From Ornithinibacillus halotolerans (GTDB lineage Bacteria; Bacillota; Bacilli; Bacillales; Amphibacillaceae), in the NCBI RefSeq assembly GCF_014637405.1, contig NZ_BMEY01000020.1, positions 1 to 64,000 on the forward strand: 64,000 bases of DNA, in the 5' to 3' direction. Made by a program: the position numbers and the translations under genes. This document shows positions 34,933 through 44,648 of this stretch, piece by piece (position 1 is the first letter of the stretch; each line of letters starts with the position of its first letter). Below the pieces are notes generated by a model. The model worked only from the letters and a program-made list of their open reading frames with translations. It ran no database searches and was not told where the DNA came from.

Positions 34933-36243
34933 ATGCGCAAATTTGATTCATTTTTTATCGGACTTTTACTATTTTCTATGTTTTTTGGAGCAGGGAATCT
35001 TATTTTCCCACCGTTTCTAGGTACACTATCTGGAACTTCATTCTGGTTAGCAATGGCAGGTTTTGTTTTAACTGCTGTTGGACTACCGCTACTCGTTATT
35101 TTTGCAATTGCTAATGTAAAGGGTGGGATCAAGGCCATTGGTGATCGAGTACACCCTGTGTTCAGTACAGTATTTATGGTCATTGTTTATTTATCGATTG
35201 GACCATTTCTAGCAATTCCTCGTAATGCCAATGTGGCATTTGAAATGGGATTAATTCCGCTAGTGAAAACATCAACAAGCATGACGGTCGTATTATTACT
35301 ATTTTCAGCAGTATTCTTTTTACTTGTCTATCTAGTAAGCTTAAATCCTACTAACTTAGAAAAATACTTAGGACGTTTCATAACTCCCGTTCTATTATTT
35401 GCAATGGTCATTTTATGTGTAGTTGGCCTGTTCAAATTAGAAGGAAATTTCCAAGCGCCAACTGGCGGATATGAATCTGGAGCATTTTTCAAAGGCTTTT
35501 TAGAGGGTTATAACACAATGGATGCTCTCGCTGCATTAGCGTTTGGAATTGTTATTTTAACTGCTGTTGGACGTCGAGGAGTGACAGACGAAAGAAAAAT
35601 GAAAGGGTATATGATTAAAGCAGCACTTATTGCCGGTACTCTTCTAGCATCTGTCTACGTCTTTTTAGGTATCATTGGTGGTAAAATGTCTGGTGAATTT
35701 ACTGACGGCACTCAAGTATTAACTGCAGTTTCTACGACATTATTTGGGCAAAGCGGAACACTTCTAATCGGACTAATCTTTACACTTGCATGTTTTACAA
35801 CAGTTGTCGGATTAACATCAGCTTGTGGACAATATTTTTCCAAACTAGTTCCAAAAGCAAGCTATAAGACGGTCGTTCTCGTAACTACACTTGTTGGGTT
35901 TACTCTAACAAATATGGGACTAACGCAAATCTTGAAAGTGTCCGTCCCATTTTTAACAACTGCATATCCATTAACAATTGTACTAATTGTATTAACGTTC
36001 TTCCATCAACAGTTTAAAGGTGCACGTGTTGTTTATGTAAGTGCACTGTCATTTGCTGGGGTGTTCGCTGTTATTAGTGGGCTTAATGCTTTTGGTTTAA
36101 ACTTAGGACCAATTGAGATGATTCGATCAACATTACCATTAGCAGATGTAGGATTAGAGTGGGTAGTTCCCTCAATTGTCGGAACAATGATCGGAATACT
36201 CATTGCAAAACTAAGCCCTAAAGCAGAACCAGTATTAGAATAA
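34933..36243 (+). CDS. brnQ: branched-chain amino acid transporter BrnQ
   Basis: A 436-residue LIVCS-family Na+ symporter with about twelve membrane segments. FSMFFGAGNLIFPPFLG near the N-terminus and FGIVILTAVGRRGV near 215 are family signatures. The ATG at 34933 follows GGAGAGAG; the long upstream open frame is inside the T-box and is not coding. It imports isoleucine, leucine and valine, and the T-box links its expression to uncharged tRNA-Ile. Confidence 0.94.
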   Translation: MRKFDSFFIGLLLFSMFFGAGNLIFPPFLGTLSGTSFWLAMAGFVLTAVGLPLLVIFAIANVKGGIKAIGDRVHPVFSTVFMVIVYLSIGPFLAIPRNANVAFEMGLIPLVKTSTSMTVVLLLFSAVFFLLVYLVSLNPTNLEKYLGRFITPVLLFAMVILCVVGLFKLEGNFQAPTGGYESGAFFKGFLEGYNTMDALAALAFGIVILTAVGRRGVTDERKMKGYMIKAALIAGTLLASVYVFLGIIGGKMSGEFTDGTQVLTAVSTTLFGQSGTLLIGLIFTLACFTTVVGLTSACGQYFSKLVPKASYKTVVLVTTLVGFTLTNMGLTQILKVSVPFLTTAYPLTIVLIVLTFFHQQFKGARVVYVSALSFAGVFAVISGLNAFGLNLGPIEMIRSTLPLADVGLEWVVPSIVGTMIGILIAKLSPKAEPVLE

Positions 36244-36274
36244 GTACCCTCTCCGGGTAGGTGTCATTTGAGTA

Positions 36275-36403
36275 AGTGTCTGACACCTCCCGGATTTTGT
36301 TGTATTTTGTCGAATTATCAAATCTAGTTCTTTCCATTTGTTCACATGCAGAAAGGGTATTGATTCGACAATTTTTAACATATTTCGGGTGGTGTCAGAC
36401 ACC
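36275..36403. repeat. palindromic REP-like element, full copy 2
   Basis: The left head GTGTCTGACACC (36276-36287) and arm to TTTTGTCGAA, then the right arm from TTCGACAA to GGTGTCAGACACC (36391-36403). The centre holds only a weak hairpin (CTTTC with GAAAG). With the promoter region to 36622 this makes up the gap after brnQ; TATACT near 36523 may be a -10 for the next gene. Confidence 0.85.
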
Positions 36404-36622
36404 CTAAATAGACATCTTAATTATTAACACCTCTGTAGCTACTCTTGAGTTCATTTCACTCCAGCTCCTTTTTTGGAACAAAGTAGACTTTCTCTCATTA
36501 TAAGATTTACTAAAGACGAATTTTATACTAGAATACAGTAGTTGATAGATGAAACGAAGGGGAAAACAAATGTTTTTAAACATAACATAATTGTCTATAA
36601 TTCATCAGCGAGGAGGACTAAC

Positions 36623-37540
36623 ATGAAAATAAATAAGGGAATTTTATTTGTTTTAATTGGTGCTGCATGTTTTGGCTTTACACCAGTATTTGCTAAATTC
36701 GGATTTAGCTTTGGCTACACATTAGGCCAAATTAATATTATTCAAATGATATTTTCTGCTATTATGTTGTGGTCTTTCACATTAATAAAACGTTCTAGTT
36801 TTAAAGGACTAACAAAGAAAAACATTCCACAAATCATGTTAACTGGTTGTTTTATTGGGTTAACTAGTGTCTTCTATTACGGCTCCATGCAGTATTTGCC
36901 AGCATCATTAGCTATCATATTAATGTTTCAATTTGTTTGGATAGGAATTATTTTAGAATGGATATTCACCAAAATAAAGCCTGCGCCAATAACTATATTT
37001 TCAATTATATTAATCTTGATCGGTGTATTTTTTGCTTCTGATATTATTAATGGAGACGTTCAAGGATTACCAATCATAGGGTTAGTATTTGGAATACTAT
37101 CTGCATTTACGTATGCGGGTTTTATTTTTTTCAGTGGGAAAGTTGCTGTCGAAGTTGATGCGTGGACAAGAAGCTCACTTATGGCAACCGGTTCTATGAT
37201 TTTGATCCTTATCATATTCTTACGAGATATCCCTACAATACTGCCTTTGGAATTTGATTTAGTCAAAAGCGCTGTAGGAGTTTCCTTGTTCGGATCAATA
37301 TTACCGCCATTATTCTTTGCAGTTGGGGCACCACTAATTTCAGGTGGACTAGCAAATATATTAACTTCGGTGGAGCTTCCTGTTGCCATTCTTTCAGCTA
37401 GTATCATTTTGTCAGAAACAGTTACTCCACTTCAATGGATAGGAACTGCAATTATACTACTTGCGATAGCGTTAAATGAGCTAGGAACAAGTATCATTCA
37501 TAAAATAAAGAACAAAAGACGCCCACCACGTTACACTTAA
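36623..37540 (+). CDS. EamA/DMT family transporter
   Basis: A 305-residue drug/metabolite transporter with ten predicted membrane segments in two EamA repeats. GAACFGFTPVFAKFGFS opens the first and GILSAFTYAGFIFFSG the second. ATG 36623 has AGGAGG upstream; the longer frame from 36542 has none. The substrate is not determinable. Confidence 0.87.
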   Translation: MKINKGILFVLIGAACFGFTPVFAKFGFSFGYTLGQINIIQMIFSAIMLWSFTLIKRSSFKGLTKKNIPQIMLTGCFIGLTSVFYYGSMQYLPASLAIILMFQFVWIGIILEWIFTKIKPAPITIFSIILILIGVFFASDIINGDVQGLPIIGLVFGILSAFTYAGFIFFSGKVAVEVDAWTRSSLMATGSMILILIIFLRDIPTILPLEFDLVKSAVGVSLFGSILPPLFFAVGAPLISGGLANILTSVELPVAILSASIILSETVTPLQWIGTAIILLAIALNELGTSIIHKIKNKRRPPRYT

Positions 37541-37544
37541 TACC

Positions 37545-37673
37545 GGTGTCTGACACCTCCCGAGTTTTGGCACCTATTGTCGAAAATATCACAATATATT
37601 CATAGAATCCTATACGTGGTTAAGGATTTCAAATTCGACAGTAAATGACATATTTCGGGTGGTGCCTGACACC
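37545..37673. repeat. palindromic REP-like element, full copy 3
   Basis: Left head GGTGTCTGACACC (37545-37557) and right head GGTGCCTGACACC (37661-37673), with the usual arms ending in TGTCGAA and TTCGACA. The central hairpin is GAATCCT with AGGATTTC (37605-37630). The left head begins 5 bp after the eamA-type gene. Confidence 0.87.
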
Positions 37674-37786
37674 CTTACCATATTACACCTTACCAATTAG
37701 CCATATGGTCTTCTGCCCAGCCTAACATGTTTTCTATTGTTATTTTTTCTCCATTATTTGATTGGCCTCCTCTCTGCATTTTTCTA

Positions 37787-39139
37787 TTATGATCGCAATC
37801 TTTCAGTTTCAGATTTACTAGATTCACCTATCAATAAATTGTTCAAATAATCATTTAAAAAGATTCCATCTGGGTCTAATTCTTCACGAATAGTGAGGAA
37901 ATCGCTTAATTTTGGATAAAGGGAAAATAATTCCTCATGCCCGATTGAATGCATTTTTCCCCAATGAGGCCTTCCAGCGTATTTCCGCATAATCTTTTCC
38001 ATATCTCGAAAATATGCATCATGTGGCATTCCTTTATACATATGAAAAGCAATATATGCAGACTCTCTTTGATAAGATGGGCTTAACCATATATCATCAG
38101 AACTTACTACCCTACATTCAATCGGAAAATGTACGTCATATTTTTTCTCCTCTATCTGCTTTCGTACTTCTTGAATAGCAACTTTAAAATATGGAAGGGG
38201 AATACAGTATTCAATCTCCCTAAACTTTACAAGTCTTGGAGTTGCGAAAAGTTCATGACTCCTTGCTGAAACAGAAGTCGCACTTACCCCTTTAGCTGAT
38301 AATCGACTCACTTTCCTACTACTCTTCGGAAAAATTCTAGCAATTTCTGATAGCAAATAGAACAAATAATTTTCTAATATAAGATTCTTCCAGCGATGAC
38401 TAGTCAACTTCTGCGGTTTCTTATCGGTTATATTCATTCTTTTCACTTGAACTAAATCCGAGTACGGGAAAATATAACATTCAAAGTGACGATTATTATG
38501 AATATACTCATCCAATCGCTCTAAAAACTCGTTAATCCTTACTTTTTCACTTCGGTACTCATATATAACACTTTTAATCAATCTTAATTTTACTTTCACT
38601 ATTATCCCTAACGTCCCTAATGAAACAAGAGCTGCTTGGAACATGCCAGAATGTTTCTCTTTAGAAAGAGTACGAACCTCGCCTGCTGCTGTAACCATAG
38701 TAAGCTCTTCTACTTGCGTTGGTATATTGCCGAATGTTATTCCAGTTCCATGCGTTCCTGTTGAGATTGCTCCGGCAATACTTTGTACATTTATATCGCC
38801 TAAATTCTCCTGAGCAAACCCTCTTTGGCCTAACTCCTCTCCTAACTGAAATAATCTAGTTCCTGCCAAAACAGTAACCGTATTATTTTCTTCGTCTAAC
38901 TCCTCTATTCCACTAAGTAAATCAAGAGAAACTAGCCAATCATCAGTTCCTACCAAGTTTGTAAACGAATGCCCTGCACCAACTACCCTTATCTTCTTTT
39001 TTTGATTTGATGCCTCATTCACAATGGATATTACTTCCTTAACAGAGGACGGGAAAAAGGTTTTCTCAGGTGTACTTTCATGAGTATCTGTCCAATTTCT
39101 CCACCGTTTTCTTTCTTTAGCTTTAATTACAGAAAACAT
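37787..39139 (-). CDS. FAD-binding D-arabinono-1,4-lactone oxidase family protein
   Basis: A 450-residue VAO-type flavoprotein. The PP-loop KIRVVGAGHSFTNLVGTDDW near residue 50, QSIAGAISTGTHGTG near 118, and the C-terminal RPHWGKMHS (HWGK motif) place it with aldonolactone and alditol oxidases. The histidine of SFTN-type sites suggests possible covalent FAD, but this is uncertain. Its start overlaps the end of the upstream alanine-racemase-fold gene by 13 bp, so the two are translationally coupled. Confidence 0.85.
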   Translation of the reverse strand: MFSVIKAKERKRWRNWTDTHESTPEKTFFPSSVKEVISIVNEASNQKKKIRVVGAGHSFTNLVGTDDWLVSLDLLSGIEELDEENNTVTVLAGTRLFQLGEELGQRGFAQENLGDINVQSIAGAISTGTHGTGITFGNIPTQVEELTMVTAAGEVRTLSKEKHSGMFQAALVSLGTLGIIVKVKLRLIKSVIYEYRSEKVRINEFLERLDEYIHNNRHFECYIFPYSDLVQVKRMNITDKKPQKLTSHRWKNLILENYLFYLLSEIARIFPKSSRKVSRLSAKGVSATSVSARSHELFATPRLVKFREIEYCIPLPYFKVAIQEVRKQIEEKKYDVHFPIECRVVSSDDIWLSPSYQRESAYIAFHMYKGMPHDAYFRDMEKIMRKYAGRPHWGKMHSIGHEELFSLYPKLSDFLTIREELDPDGIFLNDYLNNLLIGESSKSETERLRS

Positions 39140-40299
39140 TGTCCTTCCCCCCGATATGTAGAGAATGTCTCCACTACTTGGTTATTCTCCAAACAAACTA
39201 TCTCGCCGAATCGTTCACAAATCTCGCCTGCTTTTGCCGCACGAAAAATAATCGCATCACCAATTTCAAGTGTTTCATTTTCATAATAAACCGGAGTTTG
39301 CACTTCACCAGCCCCTTCAAAAGGGAGTAATTTACCCCCTGGTGGATATACAGGTTGTGGCACTTTATCCTTCCCATGTGGTCCAGAAGCAATATAGCCT
39401 CCCCCGAGACAGGTGTATATATTATTAGTTGGTTTTCGTACAATTTGTAAGGCGAAAAATAAAGACGGTTGGTAATGAAAATCTCGATAATAATCAAAAA
39501 GTAAAGGAGCGTAAAATCCTGATCCAGCTGTTAACTCGGTAACGGTGTTATCTTGAGAAGTTGTATGAAGACTACCTGTTCCACCTCCATTAACAAATTG
39601 AATGGGCATCCCTTCTTTTTCAAGAATCTCCACTAGCCTCTTTCTACGCTGATATATATTATGTATGGAACGCTTTTTTAATAGGCTCACTACTTGGTTT
39701 TTTAGCTGTTGTGATGGGAGCTTATCGCCAACACCTGCAATTTGTGCTTCATACCCCATCACTCCCAGTAGTTTTAGTTGAGGGTTTTCCTTTATTTTCT
39801 TTGCGATCTGAACTATACCCTCTTCTGTATTAATAGGGGAACGTCTCACACCAAAGTGAAGACTACCAAATGTTGTACTCATGTCGATATCAATACATAG
39901 ATAAAAGACCCCATTCGTTTCGTTACTTATTTTGGCTAAGTGTTCGATATGTTCAATCGAATCAACCATACTAATAATTTGATTGCCATCTCTATTTAAT
40001 CGGGCAATTTGTTGGAGGGCACTTGAATCCCAGCATGGATATCCAAGCAGTATATCTTCAAATCCTTTTTCTGCTAGAAAAATCGCCTCCTTTGGACTAA
40101 AACTCATTAGCCCTATATACACCGAGTTAGAAGCTAGTATTTGCCTTAGAACTGGTACTGATCGAATAGATTTGGTTGCAATTCGTATTGTTTTTCCATT
40201 TGCCTTATGAGCAATCATTTGGCAGTTCTCGTCAAACGCATTTACATCTAATAAAAGTGCAGGAAGAGAAATATTTGTGGGTACATTGAACGCTAACAA
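39127..40299 (-). CDS. alanine racemase N-terminal fold protein (amino acid deaminase/aldolase type)
   Basis: A PLP-barrel protein of about 390 residues. The PLP lysine is likely in TIRIATKSIRSVPVL, near residue 45, and C-terminal VNGGGTGSLHTT and GGGYIASGPHG are typical of D-threonine aldolase/D-serine deaminase-like proteins. A TTG at 40299 fits the ribosome-binding site AGAGGTGA best; the ATG at 40305 overlaps it, and the ATG at 40335 has none. It is followed, with a 13-bp overlap, by a lactone oxidase. The pair recurs in other bacilli as far as I recall. Confidence 0.78.
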   Translation of the reverse strand: MLAFNVPTNISLPALLLDVNAFDENCQMIAHKANGKTIRIATKSIRSVPVLRQILASNSVYIGLMSFSPKEAIFLAEKGFEDILLGYPCWDSSALQQIARLNRDGNQIISMVDSIEHIEHLAKISNETNGVFYLCIDIDMSTTFGSLHFGVRRSPINTEEGIVQIAKKIKENPQLKLLGVMGYEAQIAGVGDKLPSQQLKNQVVSLLKKRSIHNIYQRRKRLVEILEKEGMPIQFVNGGGTGSLHTTSQDNTVTELTAGSGFYAPLLFDYYRDFHYQPSLFFALQIVRKPTNNIYTCLGGGYIASGPHGKDKVPQPVYPPGGKLLPFEGAGEVQTPVYYENETLEIGDAIIFRAAKAGEICERFGEIVCLENNQVVETFSTYRGEGQCFL

Positions 40300-40445
40300 A
40301 TTCATCACCTCTTTATATATTTTATACGACTCCATATCGTTTATAAAGTATATTTTAAAGATTCAGAAACTTATCGACGAGTGGGGTAGATGAACTCGTA
40401 ATTTAGTTTCTGTTATAATAAAGGAAAAAAACGGAGGAAACTTTT

Positions 40446-41006
40446 ATGGGAAATCAAAGATTAACACCGGATCAACAAGAAGAATTACTGCATATATTGA
40501 AGGCGCGTTTTGAAGCTAATGTGCAGCGTCATGAAGGACTAGAATGGGAAAAAGTATTAGCCAAACTAGAAGCTAATCCTGATAAACTATGGTCCCTTTC
40601 TGAAATGGAGAGAACTGAAGGCGAGCCAGATGTTGTAGCATATGACCAAGATACGAATGAATACATATTTATGGATTGTTCGAAGGAGAGTCCTAAAGGA
40701 AGAAGAAGTATTTGTTACGACCGAGCAGCCCTAGAAGCAAGAAAGAAACATAAACCTGAAAATAGTGCAATGGACATGGCAAATGCTATGGGTATTGAAA
40801 TGTTGACAGAAGAGGAATACCGTAAATTACAAGAGCTTGGTAATTTTGATTTAAAAACTTCAAGCTGGGTGCAAACACCAGAAGAAATTAGAAAATTAGG
40901 TGGAGCACTATTCTGCGACAAACGGTATGACCACGTCTTTCTATACCACAATGGTGCAGATTCATACTACGGCGCACGAGGCTTCCGCGGTAAATTAATC
41001 GTGTAA
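40446..41006 (+). CDS. DUF4256 domain-containing protein
   Basis: A 186-residue soluble protein matching DUF4256 as I recall it: LLHILKARFEANVQRH at the start, EPDVVAYDQDTNEYIFMDCS in the middle, and FCDKRYDHVFLYHNGADSYYGARGFRG at the end. The function is unknown. The ATG has ACGGAGG upstream, with a TATAAT-type -10 near 40413. Length is as expected for the family. Confidence 0.82.
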   Translation: MGNQRLTPDQQEELLHILKARFEANVQRHEGLEWEKVLAKLEANPDKLWSLSEMERTEGEPDVVAYDQDTNEYIFMDCSKESPKGRRSICYDRAALEARKKHKPENSAMDMANAMGIEMLTEEEYRKLQELGNFDLKTSSWVQTPEEIRKLGGALFCDKRYDHVFLYHNGADSYYGARGFRGKLIV

Positions 41007-41038
41007 AATAACTTTCTATGTGGGTGTTTTTCTATATT

Positions 41039-41158
41039 GGTGTCTGACACCACCCGCTTTTTGTTGCTTTTTGTCGAAAATTACAAAACAAAATCCCTCG
41101 ATACAGCCGGTAACGAGGGATTTTATCATTCGACATATTTCGGGAGGTGTCAGGCACC
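41039..41158. repeat. palindromic REP-like element, full copy 4
   Basis: Left head GGTGTCTGACACC (41039-41051) and right head GGTGTCAGGCACC (41146-41158). The centre is a strong bidirectional terminator: AAATCCCTCG pairs with CGAGGGATTT (41091-41123). It lies between convergent genes; ATAGACACC repeats follow the right head. Confidence 0.88.
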
Positions 41159-41205
41159 TTCATAGACACTCTAAAAATAGACACCACCATTACAATACGC
41201 GCCAT

Positions 41206-41700
41206 TTAAGTTGAGGCGGCTGAGGAGGTAGCTTGGTCTGCTTTGACGCAATCAATTGCGACGACAATTGCGATGACGATGGCTTCCATTTCTTCATTTA
41301 GAATTTGTACTTTATAGCTATCTCCCCAAGAGAACCACTCTTTGTTCACTTTACCGACGATTTCTCCGTGCTGCAATACGTCAAATTCCATATCCCACCA
41401 ATTACCATGTACCTCTATTCCTGCTGCATCGATGGTATAACGAGCTTTAAAGAATGAGAACTCTTTTTTAATCGTTAATACTTCCTGCCCATTCACTTCC
41501 ACAAAAAACTTTGGCAAGAAACTAAATACTTTTTTTGAAATTAGCGCGACTTCATCTCGTTTTCTATTCATAATCGTATACGTCTTCGGAATTTGCATAA
41601 AACTACCTTCTACGTAATAGACGTCTTGTTCTTCTTGATTTTTAACCGTGAATTTACCACTAAGACTAAAAACCTTCTGTTTGATATAAAGCTGTTTCAT
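41206..41700 (-). CDS. LURP-one-related family protein (YxjI-like)
   Basis: A 164-residue tubby-like/LURP-one fold protein: YIKQKVFSLSGKFTV at the start, then VEGSFMQIPKTYTI, KEFSFFKARYTI and VNKEWFSWGDSYKVQI. It is close in plan to B. subtilis YxjI, whose role is unknown. ATG 41700 follows GGGGGAG. The C-terminal tail is Ala/Ser-rich. Confidence 0.85.
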   Translation of the reverse strand: MKQLYIKQKVFSLSGKFTVKNQEEQDVYYVEGSFMQIPKTYTIMNRKRDEVALISKKVFSFLPKFFVEVNGQEVLTIKKEFSFFKARYTIDAAGIEVHGNWWDMEFDVLQHGEIVGKVNKEWFSWGDSYKVQILNEEMEAIVIAIVVAIDCVKADQATSSAAST

Positions 41701-41774
41701 CAACACTCCCCCTTCTGTTACTACAATATTATGTAAAGATCAGGATATTTAACATTTTCTCTGTAAAGTGAGAA

Positions 41775-42422
41775 TCAAGCCTCCCTTTTATTATTAATTA
41801 ATAAAACTAATCTATTACCCATAATTAACAAAAAACCTAAGATGACAAAAACAAATAAAAAGGCAACCATAAATAAGAAAACATTTGTATAACTACCGAC
41901 ACCTACTGGAATTTGACCATTTGGATTTAGAAAGAAATATGGATAGAACCCATCAATCAACCCCCTTATACTGGAAACAATAGTATAAAGAAGTGGATAA
42001 AATACCCAATAAAAAATATATCTATAGTGATATTTTTTCTTAACTTCAAATAGAAGCCAATTAATAAAAACCATACAAGGTATCAAATAATGTACCGTAA
42101 AGTTTGTAATAACATGTACCCCAGCATATTCTCCGCCACTTGTAAGAAGAAAATGATACGTAAGTAAATTTACGGCCATATAGATTAAAGAGCAATTCTT
42201 AAAAAACTCTAGCATTGTCCCTTCATTCTTTCCCTGCATTAACACAATACCGCTAAATAAAAATGTGAAGGAAACAATAAGATTCGAATGAATAGTAAAC
42301 TTAGTCGTAGATACTAAAGGATCTGGAGAAAATAAAATATGTAGAATAACACTGATGAAGCCAATAATAAAAATAGAGATATGAAAACCAAGTTTTAGCC
42401 TTGGCATCAACCCACTGCCCAT
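41775..42422 (-). CDS. Pr6Pr-like integral membrane protein
   Basis: A 215-residue protein with six hydrophobic segments. It resembles the Pr6Pr family of bacterial membrane proteins: FTIHSNLIVSFTFL, TNFTVHYLIPCMVFINWLLF and a loop with GSYTNVF. The function is unknown. ATG 42422 (MGSGLMP) has AAAGGAG upstream; the earlier in-frame start lacks one. It lies 52 bp downstream of the RNA-ligase-like gene and may be cotranscribed. Confidence 0.75.
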   Translation of the reverse strand: MGSGLMPRLKLGFHISIFIIGFISVILHILFSPDPLVSTTKFTIHSNLIVSFTFLFSGIVLMQGKNEGTMLEFFKNCSLIYMAVNLLTYHFLLTSGGEYAGVHVITNFTVHYLIPCMVFINWLLFEVKKKYHYRYIFYWVFYPLLYTIVSSIRGLIDGFYPYFFLNPNGQIPVGVGSYTNVFLFMVAFLFVFVILGFLLIMGNRLVLLINNKREA

Positions 42423-42474
42423 TATTCCGCTCCTTTCATATGTTAAGTCTCGCGATTTACAAACAGGCAATTAT

Positions 42475-43008
42475 TTATTTTAATGGTATGTCCACATACT
42501 TCTTATAAATCTGAGGTTCAATCTCGCGATATATTCTGATAAAATCAACCCTAAATGTCGGAAACGGAGCAAGCTCCTCTTTCGCTAGCCTCGCCATCTC
42601 TAAAAGTTCTCCCTTTGTCATGCCATAAAACGTTTTTCCTATCGACATATGCGGAACAAAATCTTCCAGTTCAAAGTACTTCTTAATTAACTCCTGACTC
42701 GGTGAAATCCGATGTACTAGCTGTTCATGCATCCTTACCAACTGTTCGGATTCAATACTTAAATATAAGATAGTATCAAAGAAAAACCTCGGTTCAGATA
42801 CTTTCAAATCAAAAGGTTGGAAAGATCGACAAACCTCTTGCACGATTGATATCCATTCTTCATCAGATGTCAACCCACTCTGAGCCTTTACCGTTACATG
42901 AGGTTCAACCGCTTTACTTATCCAATGATTCGGCCATCTGTTCTGAAAACCAATGATTTTCTCTTTATAATCATTTGGTGGAACAATCCCAATAAAATAT
43001 TGCATCAT
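42475..43008 (-). CDS. 2'-5' RNA ligase family protein (2H phosphoesterase)
   Basis: About 177 residues with two H-x-T/S motifs, HVTV near residue 37 and HMSI near 120, which define the 2H phosphoesterase fold. FIGIVPPNDYKEKI is typical of the N-terminus. Such proteins act on 2',3'-cyclic phosphates or 2'-5' links, but the substrate is unknown here. The start among clustered ATGs (43008/43005) is uncertain. The next gene upstream ends 14 bp away. Confidence 0.82.
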   Translation of the reverse strand: MMQYFIGIVPPNDYKEKIIGFQNRWPNHWISKAVEPHVTVKAQSGLTSDEEWISIVQEVCRSFQPFDLKVSEPRFFFDTILYLSIESEQLVRMHEQLVHRISPSQELIKKYFELEDFVPHMSIGKTFYGMTKGELLEMARLAKEELAPFPTFRVDFIRIYREIEPQIYKKYVDIPLK

Positions 43009-43022
43009 AACTTCCCCCAATT

Positions 43023-43583
43023 CTACAATTCGAATTTTTCTTTAATGATGGATGCAACTTCTTCTGGATTTATATTTGTATTGTTAATCCTTAAGTAGTT
43101 TTCACGATTTATTTCACCTTTTAAAGAATTAAATCTGTATATTTCCGCCGTTTCCTTCAAGTTCTTTTCAGACCATTCGATATTTCGCTTGGATGGCTTA
43201 TGTTCCAGTCGATTAGGAGTTATATTTCGTTTAAGTCTTTCATCGATATCCGCTTCTAATTCAACAAAGTATACCGTTCCACCCTTTGACTCGAAAATCT
43301 GACAAACTTCCTCCACATACTTCCAATCACCTTTCAAATCAAAAGCCCATAAATAGGTGAAAATCATTCCAGGTAATTCACTCTTAGATACCGCTTCAAA
43401 GATTTCTCTACGGAACAATTTTACTAATCGTTTTCCTTCTTTCGTTCCATAATCAAAAAACTGCCCAACCAAATCGATGGTCATATGGTTATGAAACAAC
43501 TTTAATCCGGTTAATTTAGCTAATTCTTGTCCAACTGTCATTTTTCCTACTGCTTGCGGTCCAAATATTAGAACAAACTTCAT
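43023..43583 (-). CDS. P-loop nucleotide kinase-like protein
   Basis: A 186-residue P-loop protein. Walker A is GPQAVGKMT (residues 7-15), where the usual final Lys-Ser/Thr is K-M-T, so slightly degenerate. KLFHNHMTIDLV and a lid-like RNITPNRLEHKPSKRNIEW resemble shikimate- or adenylate-kinase-type proteins. The substrate is unknown. ATG 43583 follows GAAGAGGAG. Confidence 0.75.
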   Translation of the reverse strand: MKFVLIFGPQAVGKMTVGQELAKLTGLKLFHNHMTIDLVGQFFDYGTKEGKRLVKLFRREIFEAVSKSELPGMIFTYLWAFDLKGDWKYVEEVCQIFESKGGTVYFVELEADIDERLKRNITPNRLEHKPSKRNIEWSEKNLKETAEIYRFNSLKGEINRENYLRINNTNINPEEVASIIKEKFEL

Positions 43584-43618
43584 ACTTTTAACTCCTCTTC
43601 CGTAAACTTTAATCGTTA

Positions 43619-44440
43619 TCAAATTGGAAAATAATACCCCCTATAATCAAAAACATTCGTAAATCCTATATTTTCAGCAACTGCAATGGAAGGCTTATTG
43701 GATTCCATACAATCCCAATATGGAAGTCTATTATTTTCCAGGCAATCTTTCACAAAACAATGGGCTATTCTTTGTGCTTGTTTTTTCCCTTGATAATTCT
43801 CTAACGTTTCAATATCCACACAATGAACATGATCTACTACAAATCCCGAGAAACAAATACTAACAATTGTGTTGTTGTGAACAATACAAAAGCCGATTCC
43901 TTCTTTAAAAAATTGTTCTGGTGATGACCAAAACTCAGATATTTTATTACGCAAAAAATTAATATTAGAAATGGACTTATTGTTATATAGTGTTTGATTT
44001 ATTTTTATCACTTCAAACCCTGGTTCTATAATAGGTTCCGACTGAGCTTTATAGTTCTCCATTTGAAGTGTATATACTTTTTGATTCCAAGTTTTGAATG
44101 GACGATGCTTAAAAACATTCTCTAGTACCGAATTCCACCCCGAATGGTTTCCCATTCCTTCAAACCAATTTAAACCAACCTTTTTTGCTTCTGGCATAAT
44201 GAAGTCATCTATAAAATTACTAATCTCATTATTAAAATTCTCGTTACCTTCATTCCCAATAAAGAAAAAGCCATCATTATTTCCTAACCATACAATCCCA
44301 GAAGCAGGAATGAGGACATTATCTACAAAAACACGACCAGGATTAATCCCTTCCACGACTGCTTTAACCTCTATCTGCCCATCTTGATTAATTACATGTT
44401 TACACTTATAAAATTCATTCTTATCTAACTCTATTATCAT
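43619..44440 (-). CDS. GNAT acetyltransferase (PF12746-like)
   Basis: A 273-residue protein. The N-terminal half is family-specific (GINPGRVFVDN, WLGNNDGFFFIGNEGN) and the C-terminal half is the acetyl-CoA domain, with CVDIETLENYQGKKQAQRIA and CMESNKPSIAVAENIGF. This matches the 'GNAT acetyltransferase' family related to self-protection acetyltransferases, but the substrate is unknown. ATG has AAGGAGAG upstream. Confidence 0.8.
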   Translation of the reverse strand: MIIELDKNEFYKCKHVINQDGQIEVKAVVEGINPGRVFVDNVLIPASGIVWLGNNDGFFFIGNEGNENFNNEISNFIDDFIMPEAKKVGLNWFEGMGNHSGWNSVLENVFKHRPFKTWNQKVYTLQMENYKAQSEPIIEPGFEVIKINQTLYNNKSISNINFLRNKISEFWSSPEQFFKEGIGFCIVHNNTIVSICFSGFVVDHVHCVDIETLENYQGKKQAQRIAHCFVKDCLENNRLPYWDCMESNKPSIAVAENIGFTNVFDYRGYYFPI

Positions 44441-44483
44441 ATTTATTCTCTCCTTACTGTAATTCAGGAAACGGCTACTTTAC

Positions 44484-44648
44484 CTATCGTTCTCTTTTCT
44501 CTACGAATAACAAAATTAGTGTTGCTACTGGACCGAGAAAGAGAGAAAGCAAAAACCAGTTAAATCCCGTTCTGTTCTTCCCTTGTGCAAGCCCAGCATT
44601 TATCAATGCCAGTGTTCCCCAGCCAACAAAGTATTCATTTTCCATCAT
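44484..44648 (-). CDS. small membrane protein, 54 residues
   Basis: A short gene with AGGAGGG a few bases before a double ATG (44648 or 44645). The product has two hydrophobic stretches, FVGWGTLALINAGLAQ and WFLLSLFLGPVATLILLF, with the basic loop GKNRTG between them and a charged tail VEKRER. It looks like a two-span hairpin protein of the type annotated only as hypothetical. Tight spacing to downstream genes suggests cotranscription. Confidence 0.65.
   Translation of the reverse strand: MMENEYFVGWGTLALINAGLAQGKNRTGFNWFLLSLFLGPVATLILLFVEKRER

Noticed and set aside
37690-37779. 29-codon minus-strand frame ending in NMLGWAEDHMANW
   Set aside because: The ending looks protein-like, but the only ATG has no ribosome-binding site. 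It may be a remnant or use an unseen start.
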